NCBI RefSeq assembly: GCF_021134715.1
Contig: NC_060026.1
Coordinates: 15,305,001-15,369,000, forward strand
DNA: 64,000 nt
From: Daphnia pulex
Lineage: Eukaryota; Arthropoda; Branchiopoda; Diplostraca; Daphniidae
Direction of reading: 5' to 3'
In this document: positions 1 to 14,039 of the stretch, one piece after another
Layout: each line of letters begins with the position of its first letter
Position numbering within the stretch: the first letter of the stretch is position 1
Translations under genes and position numbers: made by a program
The notes under the pieces: model-generated
Database searches by the model: none
The model's input: only the letters and a program-made list of their open reading frames with translations
Told to the model about the DNA's origin: nothing

Positions 1-350
1 TTCTCCGGTGAGTTGCGCGTAGACTTGGACTTTGACATTTTATATCTGGAAAAACTGTGCCCTGATAGTTGTTTGCCCAGTAATTGAATTATTTATTTAC
101 AGGTAAAATTCCCAAGTTGTAGTGTCTGAAGTGCTCTTTCAAATCAGAGTTAATGGATCCGTTCGGATGTGTAGCTACTTATTTTTATTCTGACTGACGC
201 AAGTGATCAATTTTTAATCACTGCCGTTTGATCCGATTACAGTCAGATTCTAGACCGACTCGGTGAAACCCACGCAATGATCCTAATTCTAAATCATTTT
301 TCTCAATTCTTTATTTATTTAAATCTTTATTTATTTATTTTTATTTTCAG

Positions 351-838
351 GACCGGAAGGGGTGGAATCGTCTCCGGAAACGGCGGAAAGAGTTTTCATC
401 ACATTTCCGGAAAATGCCACCGCTTCCAAGTCGGATCACCTGGTCAGAATCGATCCTGGAGATTCGCCGGATCATCAAGGAACTGCTGACGGCCAGCATT
501 CCAACGGTCAATCTTTTCTCAAGGAGCCTGGCGGGCAGACGAAAATCAACCGATTGGAAGTGCGGGCAGCGCTGGACATGTCCGTCAACGTCCTGCCCTT
601 TTGGCTGTGCACATTTCCGGTCTCGTCTTACGCCATGGCCCTGTACTGGTGCGTCAAACTGGAAGGCGACTGCGACGCCGTTTTCCTGACGTGGACGTAC
701 ATGTGGGACGTTTTCCTCCTGCACAGCATCTACAATCCCGTCATGTACATGTCGACGAGTACGGAATTCCGGCGGGCCCTCTCCCACATCGCCAGGAAGT
801 TGATCAACACGTTCCACATTGAAGTGTACGAACATTGA
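351..838 (+). CDS. Class A GPCR, last coding exon (partial gene)
   Basis: The exon opens right after a pyrimidine-rich acceptor ending TTTTCAG at 350 and runs in frame to TGA at 836-838; earlier exons lie outside the window. It encodes a long third intracellular loop tail, a sixth membrane segment (LPFWLCTFPVSSYAMALYW), a short extracellular loop, and a seventh segment ending HSIYNPVMYMSTSTEFRRAL. NPVMY is the NPxxY motif of rhodopsin-family receptors and is followed by an amphipathic helix 8. The sixth segment lacks the usual CWxP, having FWLCTFP instead, so the ligand class cannot be assigned. The GPCR call comes from the sequence; the ligand is unknown. Bases 1-350 look like intron, and the first seven may be the end of the preceding exon (GTGAGT follows). 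Confidence 0.75.
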
Positions 839-1392
839 CGGGAGTTAATTGACACTTCATATCACTTGTTGCTGTGTCAAAAGATTTTTCGCGCTTATTT
901 TCAAATGGAGAAAGTTGGGTCGACACGTTTGTCGGCGTTTAATTAATTTCAACTCAAACACATCAACTGCGTGTTTACTGTTTACTCTGTGGAGACATGC
1001 ATGTGATGTTGTGTCACTAGAGATTTTTATTTGTCATTAACAAGTTGGTGTGTGTCGACTGTCGAGCGCTCCTACTAATCAGTTCCCTGCCGCAAACAGC
1101 TGCTGGTTGCAAACATTGACGAGTCCCTTATGAGTTCCTGTCTGTACTATACCTCGCGAAGCTCATTGGTCTTTTTTTTTCTTAATTATCAGACAGAGTT
1201 GCTTGTAAAATAATTATTTGTTGAGATGAGAATATGTTGGCGGTCGCGAAACTAATTTCTTGTATAACCGCACGAGTGGAGGATCAAATGATTTGAAATA
1301 TTTATGAGGTTTAACCCCCTTGAAGAGATTTATTGACTGAATAATTGAATATATTTAATAAACGGAAGACAAGTGGTTACTCACTGAATAAC
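839..1392. other. Non-coding spacer after GPCR exon
   Basis: AT-rich 3' flank of the GPCR gene. No ORF, RNA gene or repeat with support was seen. Confidence 0.5.
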
Positions 1393-1396
1393 TTAC

Positions 1397-1686
1397 CACC
1401 GACAAATCCAATCAAACCCACAAGATGGACATAGCTGAGACGAGTTACAGTCTACGATATGATCCGCCAGACTTACGTCGAGTAAATAATAACAAACGAT
1501 GGAAGGCAATACAATACCATTACTTAGCAAACAAGAAAACCCCGGTGGCAGCAACCCGGAGTGCTGGAAACGACCGCCCACCTGGTCGACGTCGTCAAAG
1601 TCAATTGTCCGGCATAAAGGAATTCTCCCATTTCTTTCTTGTTTCGACACATTTTTCTTCAGTTCTTCTTCTTTAGACGAACTCAT
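1397..1686 (-). CDS. Candidate first exon, possibly SLC22-like
   Basis: A minus-strand reading frame starts MSSSKEEELKKNV and ends at a good splice donor (GTAAGT at 1396-1391). The stretch TIDFDDVDQVGGRFQ followed about 40 residues later by ADHIVDC loosely recalls the N terminus of organic-cation transporters of family SLC22, where a D-x-V-G-x-F-G-x-Q block precedes the first membrane segment and a Cys-containing loop. The membrane segment between them is poor, and I found no following exon. It could equally be a pseudo-exon or chance frame. Low confidence. Confidence 0.2.
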
Positions 1687-1699
1687 CTCGACCGATTGA

Positions 1700-3490
1700 A
1701 CTGTCGGCCGTGGCCGCCGCTCGGAGTGGACACTATGGCGCGTCCATTATTTCGATTGACGTATCGATTCAAGATCTTTCCAACTTGAAAAGTATAGCGG
1801 ATGAATTTAGTGCTGAGCTGACGTTTTGGACTCGAGTTTAGGATTTATTGGGAATTGGCTTTTATCGATTTCCGGGTTGCGTTTATACGACGGTAGGCCG
1901 GGATACATGACACCTGATACTTATAGACATGTCCACTCGGATGTAACCCTTAACAGTTCTCAGAAGGGGATTGTATAAGTCGAGTCGGTGAACTACCGTA
2001 AAAGCGTATTTCTTGTTGCTGATCCTTGAGATCCGTAGTTGTTGATCCTTAGCAGGATGTTGCCGGGCATTTGACTTGGGTATGTCTTTGTGGGCAATCA
2101 CGATACGTCCTAATCCTTGATTCTTTTCATTTTGATCGGGTGAAACTTCTATGTACTGCTCTGAATGCCCTTAAAAGGATCCTGATTGTCGAATAATTCT
2201 CCGCTTGACTCCTCGTCATTCCGGGAACGATTTTACAGTTTTAATGGAATGTCTTGAACTTTACCAAAGAGACTGTTACTTGTGAATGGGTGTGGGTCGG
2301 ATTGGTCTTGAGAAACGGAAGTAAGGGTCATTAGTTTCTAAAGGATCGTAGTGAAAAGGGATCGTTGATAATTATTGATTACGAACTTTGACGGCGGCGG
2401 CCACCAAACCAGTTCCTTCTGCCGTTGGGATATCCCGAAAATCAATACGAATTTCATCTATCAAAACCCAAATTTAATTTAAAATCCTGAAAAATTAAAC
2501 AAAAGCTCATGAGAAATTTTACTGAATTTAGACGACTTGTTAAAAACAAAGTCGTTGACACTAAAAATTAAAGAAGAATGATGTTCTTATATGGGTCACA
2601 TGAAATATCCACATGACTATTTTGATAAAACTGGAGTCCTTGAAGTATAAATGGAAGACTTATGGCCTCCATTTAGTCACTATCAAAATGATGGATTTTT
2701 CATATTTGTTTTGAACACATTTTAAATTGAGTCAATTTCAAACTTTTAGACTATTTATACATGTTCTTTTTGGGATGGTGGTCTCAAACTTTCCCGCCAA
2801 GTGGAACGCTTCGTTAAATCGCTAGCTGTCTATACCCGTTCAACTTTGTATGCTGAGCGATGGTATACCAATTCACGCCGAAAATGTATTATTTTCCTAG
2901 TAATCGTACAAAAGTATACAGGGAAACTTTTTGGGTTTTATTTTATTTCTATAGTGGCGGATAGTTAAAAACATTTGTCTGTGAAATTCTGCTGTTCTGA
3001 AAGGTTACCAAGTACTTTGCCAGCACGCTAATTGGACGTCTATAACAAATGACCAGCAACAGGCCGTTGCCAACCCCCCCGTTTGAAGCTGTTCAATTCT
3101 ATTTTAATTAGGTTGCCGCACGCGCTTCGTTCAATCGATCGACAATGTTTTAGAGACGGCCTAATCAACCAAACGGAAACAATAACACGTGTGTTGCCCA
3201 GCCCACTCTCGAACCACGAAAAATATCGTCAAGGACGCGGCGGCCTTTTAATTTCTTTTCTTGTTTGCAAATGGCCCGGCAGTAAATATCTACTCGATGC
3301 CAAACGACTTTTCAATTGAACTACACCGAGCAGAATTAATTGCATGGGCAACAATAAAGAACTTGTATATTTACACCCAATTGACGAAATAGCCAAACCC
3401 TGCAGTTAATCAATTAACATTATTCTATAGTAAAGTGGGAAAAAATTGGCAAAATAACCAAAATTGTTAAATTATTTTAATTTGTTTGAA
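1700..3490. other. Spacer without a recognisable gene
   Basis: Only short frames without homology that I recognise; low GC throughout. No RNA gene, terminal repeat or strong promoter was seen. Confidence 0.4.
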
Positions 3491-3493
3491 AAT

Positions 3494-4995
3494 AAATAAA
3501 TTTCTCAAAGTGATGCGACAATTTCCTCCTCCAACATGAAACCCGTGAAAAATATGTTGGAATTTTGGTTGTCGTACAGATAGATTCCCGGTGCAATGGC
3601 AGTAAAAGGGCAGTCAAATCGCAGAAAACCGATTCCATCATTTTGACTCCTTTGATGGAATAAAATCCGTTGAGGGTGTGGCCACATGATCCTGGCAGGA
3701 ATTTGGCAATAATCCAGTGAAGGATCCTGTTCCCGTACACTCGAATCGACCCAGCGTGTGGACGCCGGACGAGGTTTCCAGTTGAGTTCTGCCGAAATTC
3801 AAACGCGGGTAACGGGTAGAACATGTCAGTGATGACACCTGTGGAAGCGCACGCATTATGGTTTTTAATTTAATTAAAAAAGTGTTGGATTGCAACCGCA
3901 ACTCACCGCTGTCGACTAATTGAATTGGTGAAATCGTATCACAGTTGCATTTCACCGCTAAACCGACACAGTTTCCATCGATTCCGCACTGGCAGGTGTG
4001 AATTCCGTACGTGTTACTTCCGGCCCAAAAGTATTGCGGATTTCCTTCTCTGTCGTTCCACCGAGAATAGGCGACGCCATTTAACTCGAACGGGGTGTAG
4101 TAGCAATCGTACTAATAAAATTATCGAACGAATAGAGACATGATTTATTATACGAGAATTAATTAATTAAATGATATACTGACTTTAACGAATTGATGAC
4201 ATTCAGTTGATAGTTCGGCCAAAGCTTTCATCGGTCCAATGGACGCGTTGTAGTTGATTAATCGTGAATAACACCCGGGGTCTGCGCAGTGACCCACATC
4301 CAATGAAGATTCACTGTCGTGTAAAATGGATGTCGATCCTGCCCAAAAATAAAGATGAAAAATTAGTTTTTATTCTTTTACCCAATTGAAATCAATAAAA
4401 AGGGTCTTCATGTTCGACACACTTTATCTGATAATGTCATGTCACAATAAACGTAAATTGGGTCATCGCCGAGGCCTTGCCCGTCCTGATCGATCCATTG
4501 CATTCCGGATGGAAGTGAAGGATCAGTCGCGTGAAGTTCTCGGCATGTCCTTGGAATTCCGCTCTTTCCAGCCGAGTGAATTGCAGTTTCGCCATTATTT
4601 GGAGATGATTTCCAACCGGTAGCAGAAACCGGAAGTTCGGCCGCTTGTAACAAGGAAGTTAGGATCATTCCTTGCTCTTGGATATTGACTTCCAGTTGAA
4701 AATTTTTGGCCTCAAGTTGCGTCAACTTAAACGTCAAATCTTGTCCAAGTTTATTCTGTCGTAGAAGTGAATGTTAAACCCACAGTGAAATTTCAATTAA
4801 ACTAAACAGTAGACTTACATTCAGTTGGAGTTGAGCCTCCAGTTGTGTCACCTTTGCTTCAAGTTGGGCGATTTTAGCCTCAACTTTGGCTGAGAGTCTA
4901 ATTTCTAGTTCTTGCAGTTCCAAGGTATAAATGCGGTAGAACAAAATCGTCCAGCAACTCAAAATTAACATCAAACTGTGAAACGAGCCATTTTT
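3494..4995 (-). pseudogene. C1q-domain secreted protein, decayed copy
   Basis: Minus-strand relic of the family intact at 47545-48689. Reading 5' to 3': a leader still starting ATGGCTCGTTT near 4990 but soon stopped; a coiled coil (LEAKVTQLEAQLQLN); an exon at 4755 with GIPRTCRELHATDPSLPSGM and YVYCDM, a fibrinogen/COLFI-like block; exons 4184-4338 and 3907-4111 (HCADPGCYSR, CQCGIDGNCV); then a block reading FGRTQLETSSGVHTLGRFEC. The leader is out of frame, the FGRTQLE block is in a different frame from its exon start, the SCQD/GHTLNGFYS block is again shifted, and most of the C1q domain is missing, leaving FTAIAPGIYLYD joined to FTGFMLEEEIVASL. No good donor joins the YVYCDM exon to the next. 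Splice sites elsewhere are preserved, so decay is recent. Best read as a host-gene pseudogene. Confidence 0.75.
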
Positions 4996-5829
4996 ACTCG
5001 ATTTCTTTTACAATGGGTCAGTTAGTTTTCCCAACTGAGCCTTATTTATAGAATCCATTTGGAGATGAGATAATAATATCATGTGGAGTCATCGTGTGTA
5101 CGTAATATGTGCGCATAATTCTGTACCCATCTGATATAATAAAATTTATTTGAAACATTATAAATAGGGAGAGAAGACAGAATGACAAATTGTAGTTACA
5201 TCATTTCTTTGGCTTATCTGTTGATCATGACTTGCATTAGAATAAAATCTTATTTGACAACTGTCACGTGAGTGGAACGAGACAAAGTTTTTCACGATTC
5301 CAGTCATCAGTTTAAAGAAAAGAAATTTGGCCAAAATTGAGGTGGCTTTGGTGCCAAACCGATTAACGATAATTGAGAATAAATTTTGGAAATAATTTTA
5401 GATATTTACAACTTCGGGACTTTTATACTTGTACATTGCGAATATAGCCAGTGCTTTTACTGCGTTAGGGGTAATATAAAGTAACTCAGCGTTCTTAAAG
5501 GTTAAACTTTATTTGTTGTTAAGTCCTTGATAGGAGGGACCTTAATAAACATCGTGATTAAAACGAATTGTAGCCAACTCTGGCCAACTCACGATTTTGA
5601 ACGAAATTTCAGTGCCATCTAGTGCTCAAATGATCGACCGAGATAAGAGTTGCTGTTTAGCCCTTTTTACTTGTCCACGGGCCCTGTCACGCGTGGCCAA
5701 AAATTCCGCTGAATTGAGAGAAAGTAATACCGTTCTTCTTCCGCCGGTTGCGTCAGCCCGTTTATCGTTCTCTTTCTCAGCAGCTAAGATTGACTAGTGG
5801 CTTCATTTCCATTCAAACGAATCTAGAAA
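4996..5829. other. Intergenic region and SerRS promoter
   Basis: AT-rich spacer between the C1q relic and SerRS. A GCCATCTAGTG box at 5611-5622 lies about 215 bp upstream of the SerRS start codon and recurs at other likely promoters in the window. A pyrimidine-rich stretch near 5760-5785 probably marks the transcription start. Confidence 0.4.
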
Positions 5830-8686
<2,857 letters not shown>

Positions 8687-9579
8687 ACACGAAACCGGCA
8701 GGAAATCGCAAGAAAAGAAAACTGGAATGAATACCGTTTCCCCCGATAATATCGCCCACGACTACTCGTTTTTCTTTATTATTTGTTTGAAACCATTTTG
8801 TTTTGTATTTTTCTTCTTTCGCTGCGGGGGGAGAAGGATAATATACTACTATCTTCTTACCCCTTTTAATATTCAACTCCCTCCCGTTAGTTGAAAAACA
8901 CAAAATAAAAAAAGGACCAAACAAATAAATAAAAAGGAAACAATTAATGATGGCGATAAATTGAATTTGTTTGTTGTTTTTTCTTCCTATTTATTTTTGT
9001 AAAACACACACACACATACACGGTGAAATGGTTAAACGAGTGGGTCAGATACTAAAAAAAAAAAAGATTTAAATTAAATAATAATAAAAAAAAAAGTAAA
9101 AAAATGGCCCAGAAAAAATTACACAGGAAGGGAGAAAGGCACATTTTCGTATGGACAGTCTCTGAACATGATCACACACTTTTGGGGTTATTTTTTTTTT
9201 ATTCTTTCTCTCTTACAGGATCACGACACGTCCTGGAGGGGCATTACTTCAGAAAAAGATCAAGTGGATTGCTGCTGCTGCTGCTGACCTTTTACATTCG
9301 CTGCTGCTGCAACAACCTCATTTTTTTATTTCTTACTCATCGCATTTTCACGTGAGTTTCTTTTTTTAAACTCTTTACACTCACTTGAAGGTAGGAAAAA
9401 AATTGAGCCGTAAGCGAAATAGGAAGAAAAATTTTGATGAAAAAGAAATTTTCAAAAAAAACATCCACCTGCGAATTTCTTCAACCAGGTGAATGTACGT
9501 ACATATCAAAAAGTCACACAGTAATAAGAAAAATTCCGTCCGATTAAATGACACAAAAATTGTCCATTTTCTTTTTTAA
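8687..9579. other. 3' UTR of SerRS and 3' UTR of the minus-strand gene
   Basis: AT-rich region between convergent genes. AATAAA-type signals occur near 8903-8930. A short CTG-repeat stretch lies at about 9270-9290. No independent gene is supported. Confidence 0.5.
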
Positions 9580-12500
9580 TTATTGGAAGGCGTAGTAGAA
9601 GACGATGGCCAGGACGACGCCCAGTCCGATGATGCCCAGGATGACCCAGAGGACCACGACATTGCCTTTGCAGCAGGCGTTGTAGCTGAAGGGTTTGGCG
9701 GCGCTGCTGGTCCTGGACGCCGTTTTGGAGGCCACGTCTGACGGCGGGATCTTGGGTGGCAGAGGAGGAGCGTCGTGCCTGACTGGCAAGGGTTCCGGCT
9801 GTCCGTTTTTGCCGTTGACCACCAATGGGCGTCCTTGTCTCTGCATGGTGGCCATCTGGGACGGCGCTGGCATCGGTGGAAGCGACCCGGGTCCTCCGCC
9901 GGATCGTCCTTGCTGTCGTGTCCTCCGTCCGCCCAGGGAGGACGCTGGCGGACCGTGAATCATGGACGACGGGGCCGTTGTCATCATGACGAAATGTGTC
10001 GGCTGCTCGTGACTGGGCAGCGGTGGCATCAGGAACTGGTGGTGACCACCACCATGGCCCGGATGCGGTAGAGTTCCGTATATGGGCCCGTGGTGCGGAG
10101 GCGGCGGCGGCGGCATGATGGCCGGCAGCGGAGTGGCCATGGCCATTTCGTGGATCGACGCCGCCCTTTTCATGGACATGCTGCTGTAAAGCGGCTGCGG
10201 GTAAGCCGCAATCGTCCCGTGGGGCGTCTGGTAATGAGCAATCGGCATTTGGTGGTGAGCCGGATGGATTCCGGATCCGTGAACTGGACAAGGCTCTCCA
10301 TTCCATGTCGGATTTCCAGCCGCCGCTGCTGCTGCTGCGGCGTGAAGTTGAGCTGGATGCGGCATCATCCCTGGATGCATTCCGACGACACCGTAAATGC
10401 CTCCGGCGGCCGCCAAGACCGGATTGTAACCGGCCTGTTGTTGCTGCTGAACCAGGTGATGTTGCTGAAGCGGAGTCAACAAGGGCATCGACTGCATCGA
10501 GCGCAATGTCCCACTAGTTCCAGGCCGGCTTGGCTGCATTCTACAACAACCAGAAAATGAAATTTTTATTTTTCAAGTTCAACTTTTAATCCGGTACAAC
10601 TGGTTTGTTTCTTTTCCTTTTTTAAAAAATAAAAAATGCTTGGGGGGTCGATAACGCAACACTCGAATGACGAGTCCATTTGTTACATTTCAAATGCAAC
10701 GGGGAAAAGAAACAAATCTGTGGACCGTTTCAATTCCGTAACTGAAATAATCTTGTACGATTTCATATCCGCCAGCAGGTTTTGCACGGTCCAGCGCTAC
10801 TTGTGCTCATCCAACCTGATTGAACAAACAAACCCAACAAACGTCCACCAGGAAAATCTGATGGCCAAGTCTGCAAAAAGCTGTGCGTGTGTCTGTGTTT
10901 ATGGACAATCCAGTTGGATCCGGAAGACACGTTTTGAAATGAAGAAAAAAAGGGATATTTACCTCTCGGCGTCTGTTTCCGTTTCGCTGCTCGATCCGGT
11001 CGTTGTTTCCTGGCTGGAACGCGATGGGCGAGCCGAGGAGGAATTGCGGTTAGCCCCGCCGGGTCCTCCTCCTTCTGCTGCCGACGACGACGATGCGGCT
11101 GCCATTCCGGTGTGGTTGCTGGTTCCTGTCGATGAAGAAGTCGAGGCTTTCTTATGAGCGCCACCACCAGTGGCGGGCCCTCGGGCGCTGGTTGCACCTG
11201 CGTGATCGCGCATCATCCTCTTCTTGCCCGCCTGTTGTTGCTGGCCTCCTCCTCCTCCAAGCTGCCGTCCATCTTCCATCGCTGCCGCCGCAGAGCGGGC
11301 TGACCGTGAACCCAAACTCGGGTGAGAAAAGCGATCGGAGCTCGATGACGGTACACCTTCTGTCATCACCAACAACAACAACAACAACATTCATTCGTTA
11401 TTTTTCTATTTTCTATTCGGCAACAGCTGGAAGAATGCGGACAACTCCATTCACCGGCGGGAGATTGGAAAACAATTTGGAACGAGCCGAGTCAGCCGCC
11501 ACATGTCGGCACAAGTGACGACATTGCGGTTCACTGTCCGTCCAACAACAACAACAAAATGGCGCATTTTTCATCCGGAGGATTTTTACGATCTCATCTT
11601 CTTGTCGAGGTAAAAAAAAAATTCAATTTGGATTTCTTGTTTTTTGTTGGTGGTGGAATTCACGCTCGAGTTGAATCTTTGCCGATCGGATCCATCGAGC
11701 GATGGAATGTGTGGGGGGGAGTAGACAGGCCGCGTTTCGAGATAAGTATCTCGGCGTGAAGTGGAACGTTTTCCAAAGCCAATAGGAGAAGAAGAAAAGA
11801 TTAGATTTTATATGGACCCTGGTGGTTGGAAATTGAAGCGTGAAAATGCCGCCCAGTTAGAAACAAGTCAAACACAATTCGATAAATTATTATTTTAAAG
11901 CTCATCGATTTTATTCTCCTATTGGGAAATTTGTTCTTTTTCTTGTTTTAAAATTGTAAATTTTCTTTTTTGGTAGTTTTGAAATTCTTCCCCCCTCTCC
12001 TCGTAAACTTGAGCTCCCCCCTTTTTATGCCCGTCAGCAACATTCCTCTTCAGTTTTTCCAGGTGTATCCATTTGTAAAAGATATCCCCCCCCCTCTCCT
12101 CCATACAGACTTTTTCCATTTTCTCCCAGGTAGGGGGTCCTCCACACAAACTTTCTACTTGAACTTTTTGTGTCTTGTTATTTTTCCTTCTACTATCGAA
12201 TTTTTAAAAAATGCATTCTAACTCTCTAACCCCCTTTTTTTTGTACCTTCTTTTCCAGGCGTATAATATTTTGTGTACGTGTGAGTCTCTATGGAACCTC
12301 ATCATCATCATCCGACTGGCCCAGAGGAAAAACATTTGGACTTTTTTGTTTTTTGTTTCTCCGCACTGTTGGCAGATAACAAGCAAAAAAAAAGTTTCAA
12401 CAAGAAAAGGTAAAGTTGGAAATTATAGACCCTGGACACTGGGCAAATTTTTTGTTGAGGGTGGGGGAATGAGAAGGAGGCGAATTGTCATTGTCATCCC

Positions 12501-14039
12501 GCCTCCCTTCCACGAAAAGGAAAACTAATCATTTGAGTCTCTTGTTATCCTCCAGGCCATCCATCCATCAACCGATGGACTTTTTGTGAATGTCCGTCAG
12601 GTGCCAATGTCGACCGATACGATAAAAAACTATCTAGTCCATTTGAAAAACAACAAAACTGTTTGAAAGTGAGGGGGGATTCCGGTTTGATAGCGATCCA
12701 GCTCCGGAATGTTGTTATTCCGTTTTCACAGGTGAAGGAGATTGAACGAACAAATGTCCTCCTACATTTCCCGTCTTCTTTTCAATTTTAAAAACCCATA
12801 AAAATATTTTGTTTTTTCTCACAGGTTTCTTCTTCCTTTTGGAAAAAGCGAAAGTCACGTGATAACCGATTCTCCCACACAGCCGGTAACTAAGGAAAAA
12901 AGAAGCCGCAAGGTATAAAAATAAATTTTTGTTTCCTCTATCTCTCTTCACGTGTAACTTATATACAGCCATATGCAAAATAGCCCCCAAGGGATGTTAG
13001 GAGCAAGGTTCTTCTTCTTCTTCTTCTCATCTTCACAGTTTGTCTGTTTTTACACGTCGGCGCTTCTTTTTAGGAAAAGCGAGATGAGCCGACATCGAGT
13101 CCGTCAAGGAAATTTTTAGTTTCTGTACGCTGCGCGTATTAACATAATCCCCGGCGCGTGAAAAAAGCTCATGTGCAGTCCGCAGAGCATCAACGTGTAA
13201 CTCGATGCTCCTTTCTCAAGTTCAAGGCCGGTCTAGTGTGTTCGTTTTTTCTGACGTCTGATATTCCGATTGCGTTTTCTTCTTCTACTCTCTCGAAAAA
13301 ATGTAGAAAAATGGTAATCGAGCGACCACTATATACCGGACTCTGTGGGATTCCGTCCGCCCCCACACGACACAATATCCCCCCCTTTTTTTAAATTTTT
13401 ACGATCCCAGTTCTTACGTGTGCCGCTTTTGGGTTTTTTTTTAAAGAAGAATTCTTCCAAGGTTGAATAAATTAGCGTTTAAATGAAGAAAAAAAATCAC
13501 GTCTTTGCCGATGGGGGAGAATGTCTGAAGGTGCGCATAGTATTTCTCCATATTTTCTATCCCCCCCACTCGGGATAATTCACGTCAATCTTTAAAATAG
13601 TCGAATAACAAACAAAAGAAGAACAAGAACAAAAGTGGCTGGTTTTTTCTCAAGGATAAAAAAAGGTAAAAAGAACCAGTTCTCTAGAGAGTGAGATATA
13701 AAAGGGCATGTACGAAATAATCCCAGTGCACATTATTAACGCTGGCGGAGGTCTATAACGAGAAACAATTGAGGCAAGAGGGGGGCAAACCGATTTTTTG
13801 TTTGAACTTTGTGTGTCATGGCACTGATTTTTCGTTCGGTTATATTATTTTAGGAAAGAGAAGACAATACCTGGATATCTTTCGTGGAAATTGGACTGAC
13901 TATTGGCGCTGTGCTGGTAATTGAAATCTCGGTGTTGCCAGGCCAGAGGCGTGCGTGAATCCAAGTCGACACGATCGTTGGAACTGCTCTGGCGGGAGCG
14001 TTCGCGCTCACGTTCACGACGATCCATTCGCCGTTCCAT
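9580..14039 (-). CDS. Low-complexity protein with a C-terminal membrane anchor, function unknown
   Basis: Three exons fit together in phase on the minus strand: 14039-13871 (starting MERRMDRRERERERSRQ), 11299-10963 (or from the alternative acceptor at 11281), and 10540-9580, giving about 488 residues. The first exon is an Arg/Glu-rich basic head; the middle is Ser/Gly/Ala-rich; the last exon has polyglutamine, polyalanine, His/Pro-rich runs (MPPPPPPHHGPIYGTLP), then PFSYNACCKGN and a single hydrophobic segment VVVLWVILGIIGLGVVLAIV ending FYYAFQ. With no signal peptide and one membrane segment at the extreme C terminus, it looks tail-anchored, with the Cys pair just before the anchor a possible lipidation site (inference). 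I do not recognise the family. Further 5' exons cannot be excluded. Confidence 0.6.
11400..13870 (-). other. Intron 1 of the membrane-anchor gene
   Basis: About 2.5 kb of intron rich in homopolymer T, A and C runs and TTC microsatellite (near 13010-13030). No conserved RNA or nested gene was recognised. Confidence 0.4.

Noticed and set aside
1883-2101. Minus-strand frame starting MIAHKDIPKSN
   Set aside because: No splice sites, no recognised family, and the sequence around it has stops in the other frames. I could not support either a gene or a transposon remnant.
9104-9355. Plus-strand frame downstream of SerRS
   Set aside because: Low-complexity translation of T-rich and CTG-repeat sequence in a UTR; no start context or homology.
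9506-11394. Alternative frames overlapping the membrane-anchor gene on both strands
   Set aside because: GC-rich shadow frames of the true minus-strand exons; only the frame with matching splice phases and the membrane segment was kept.
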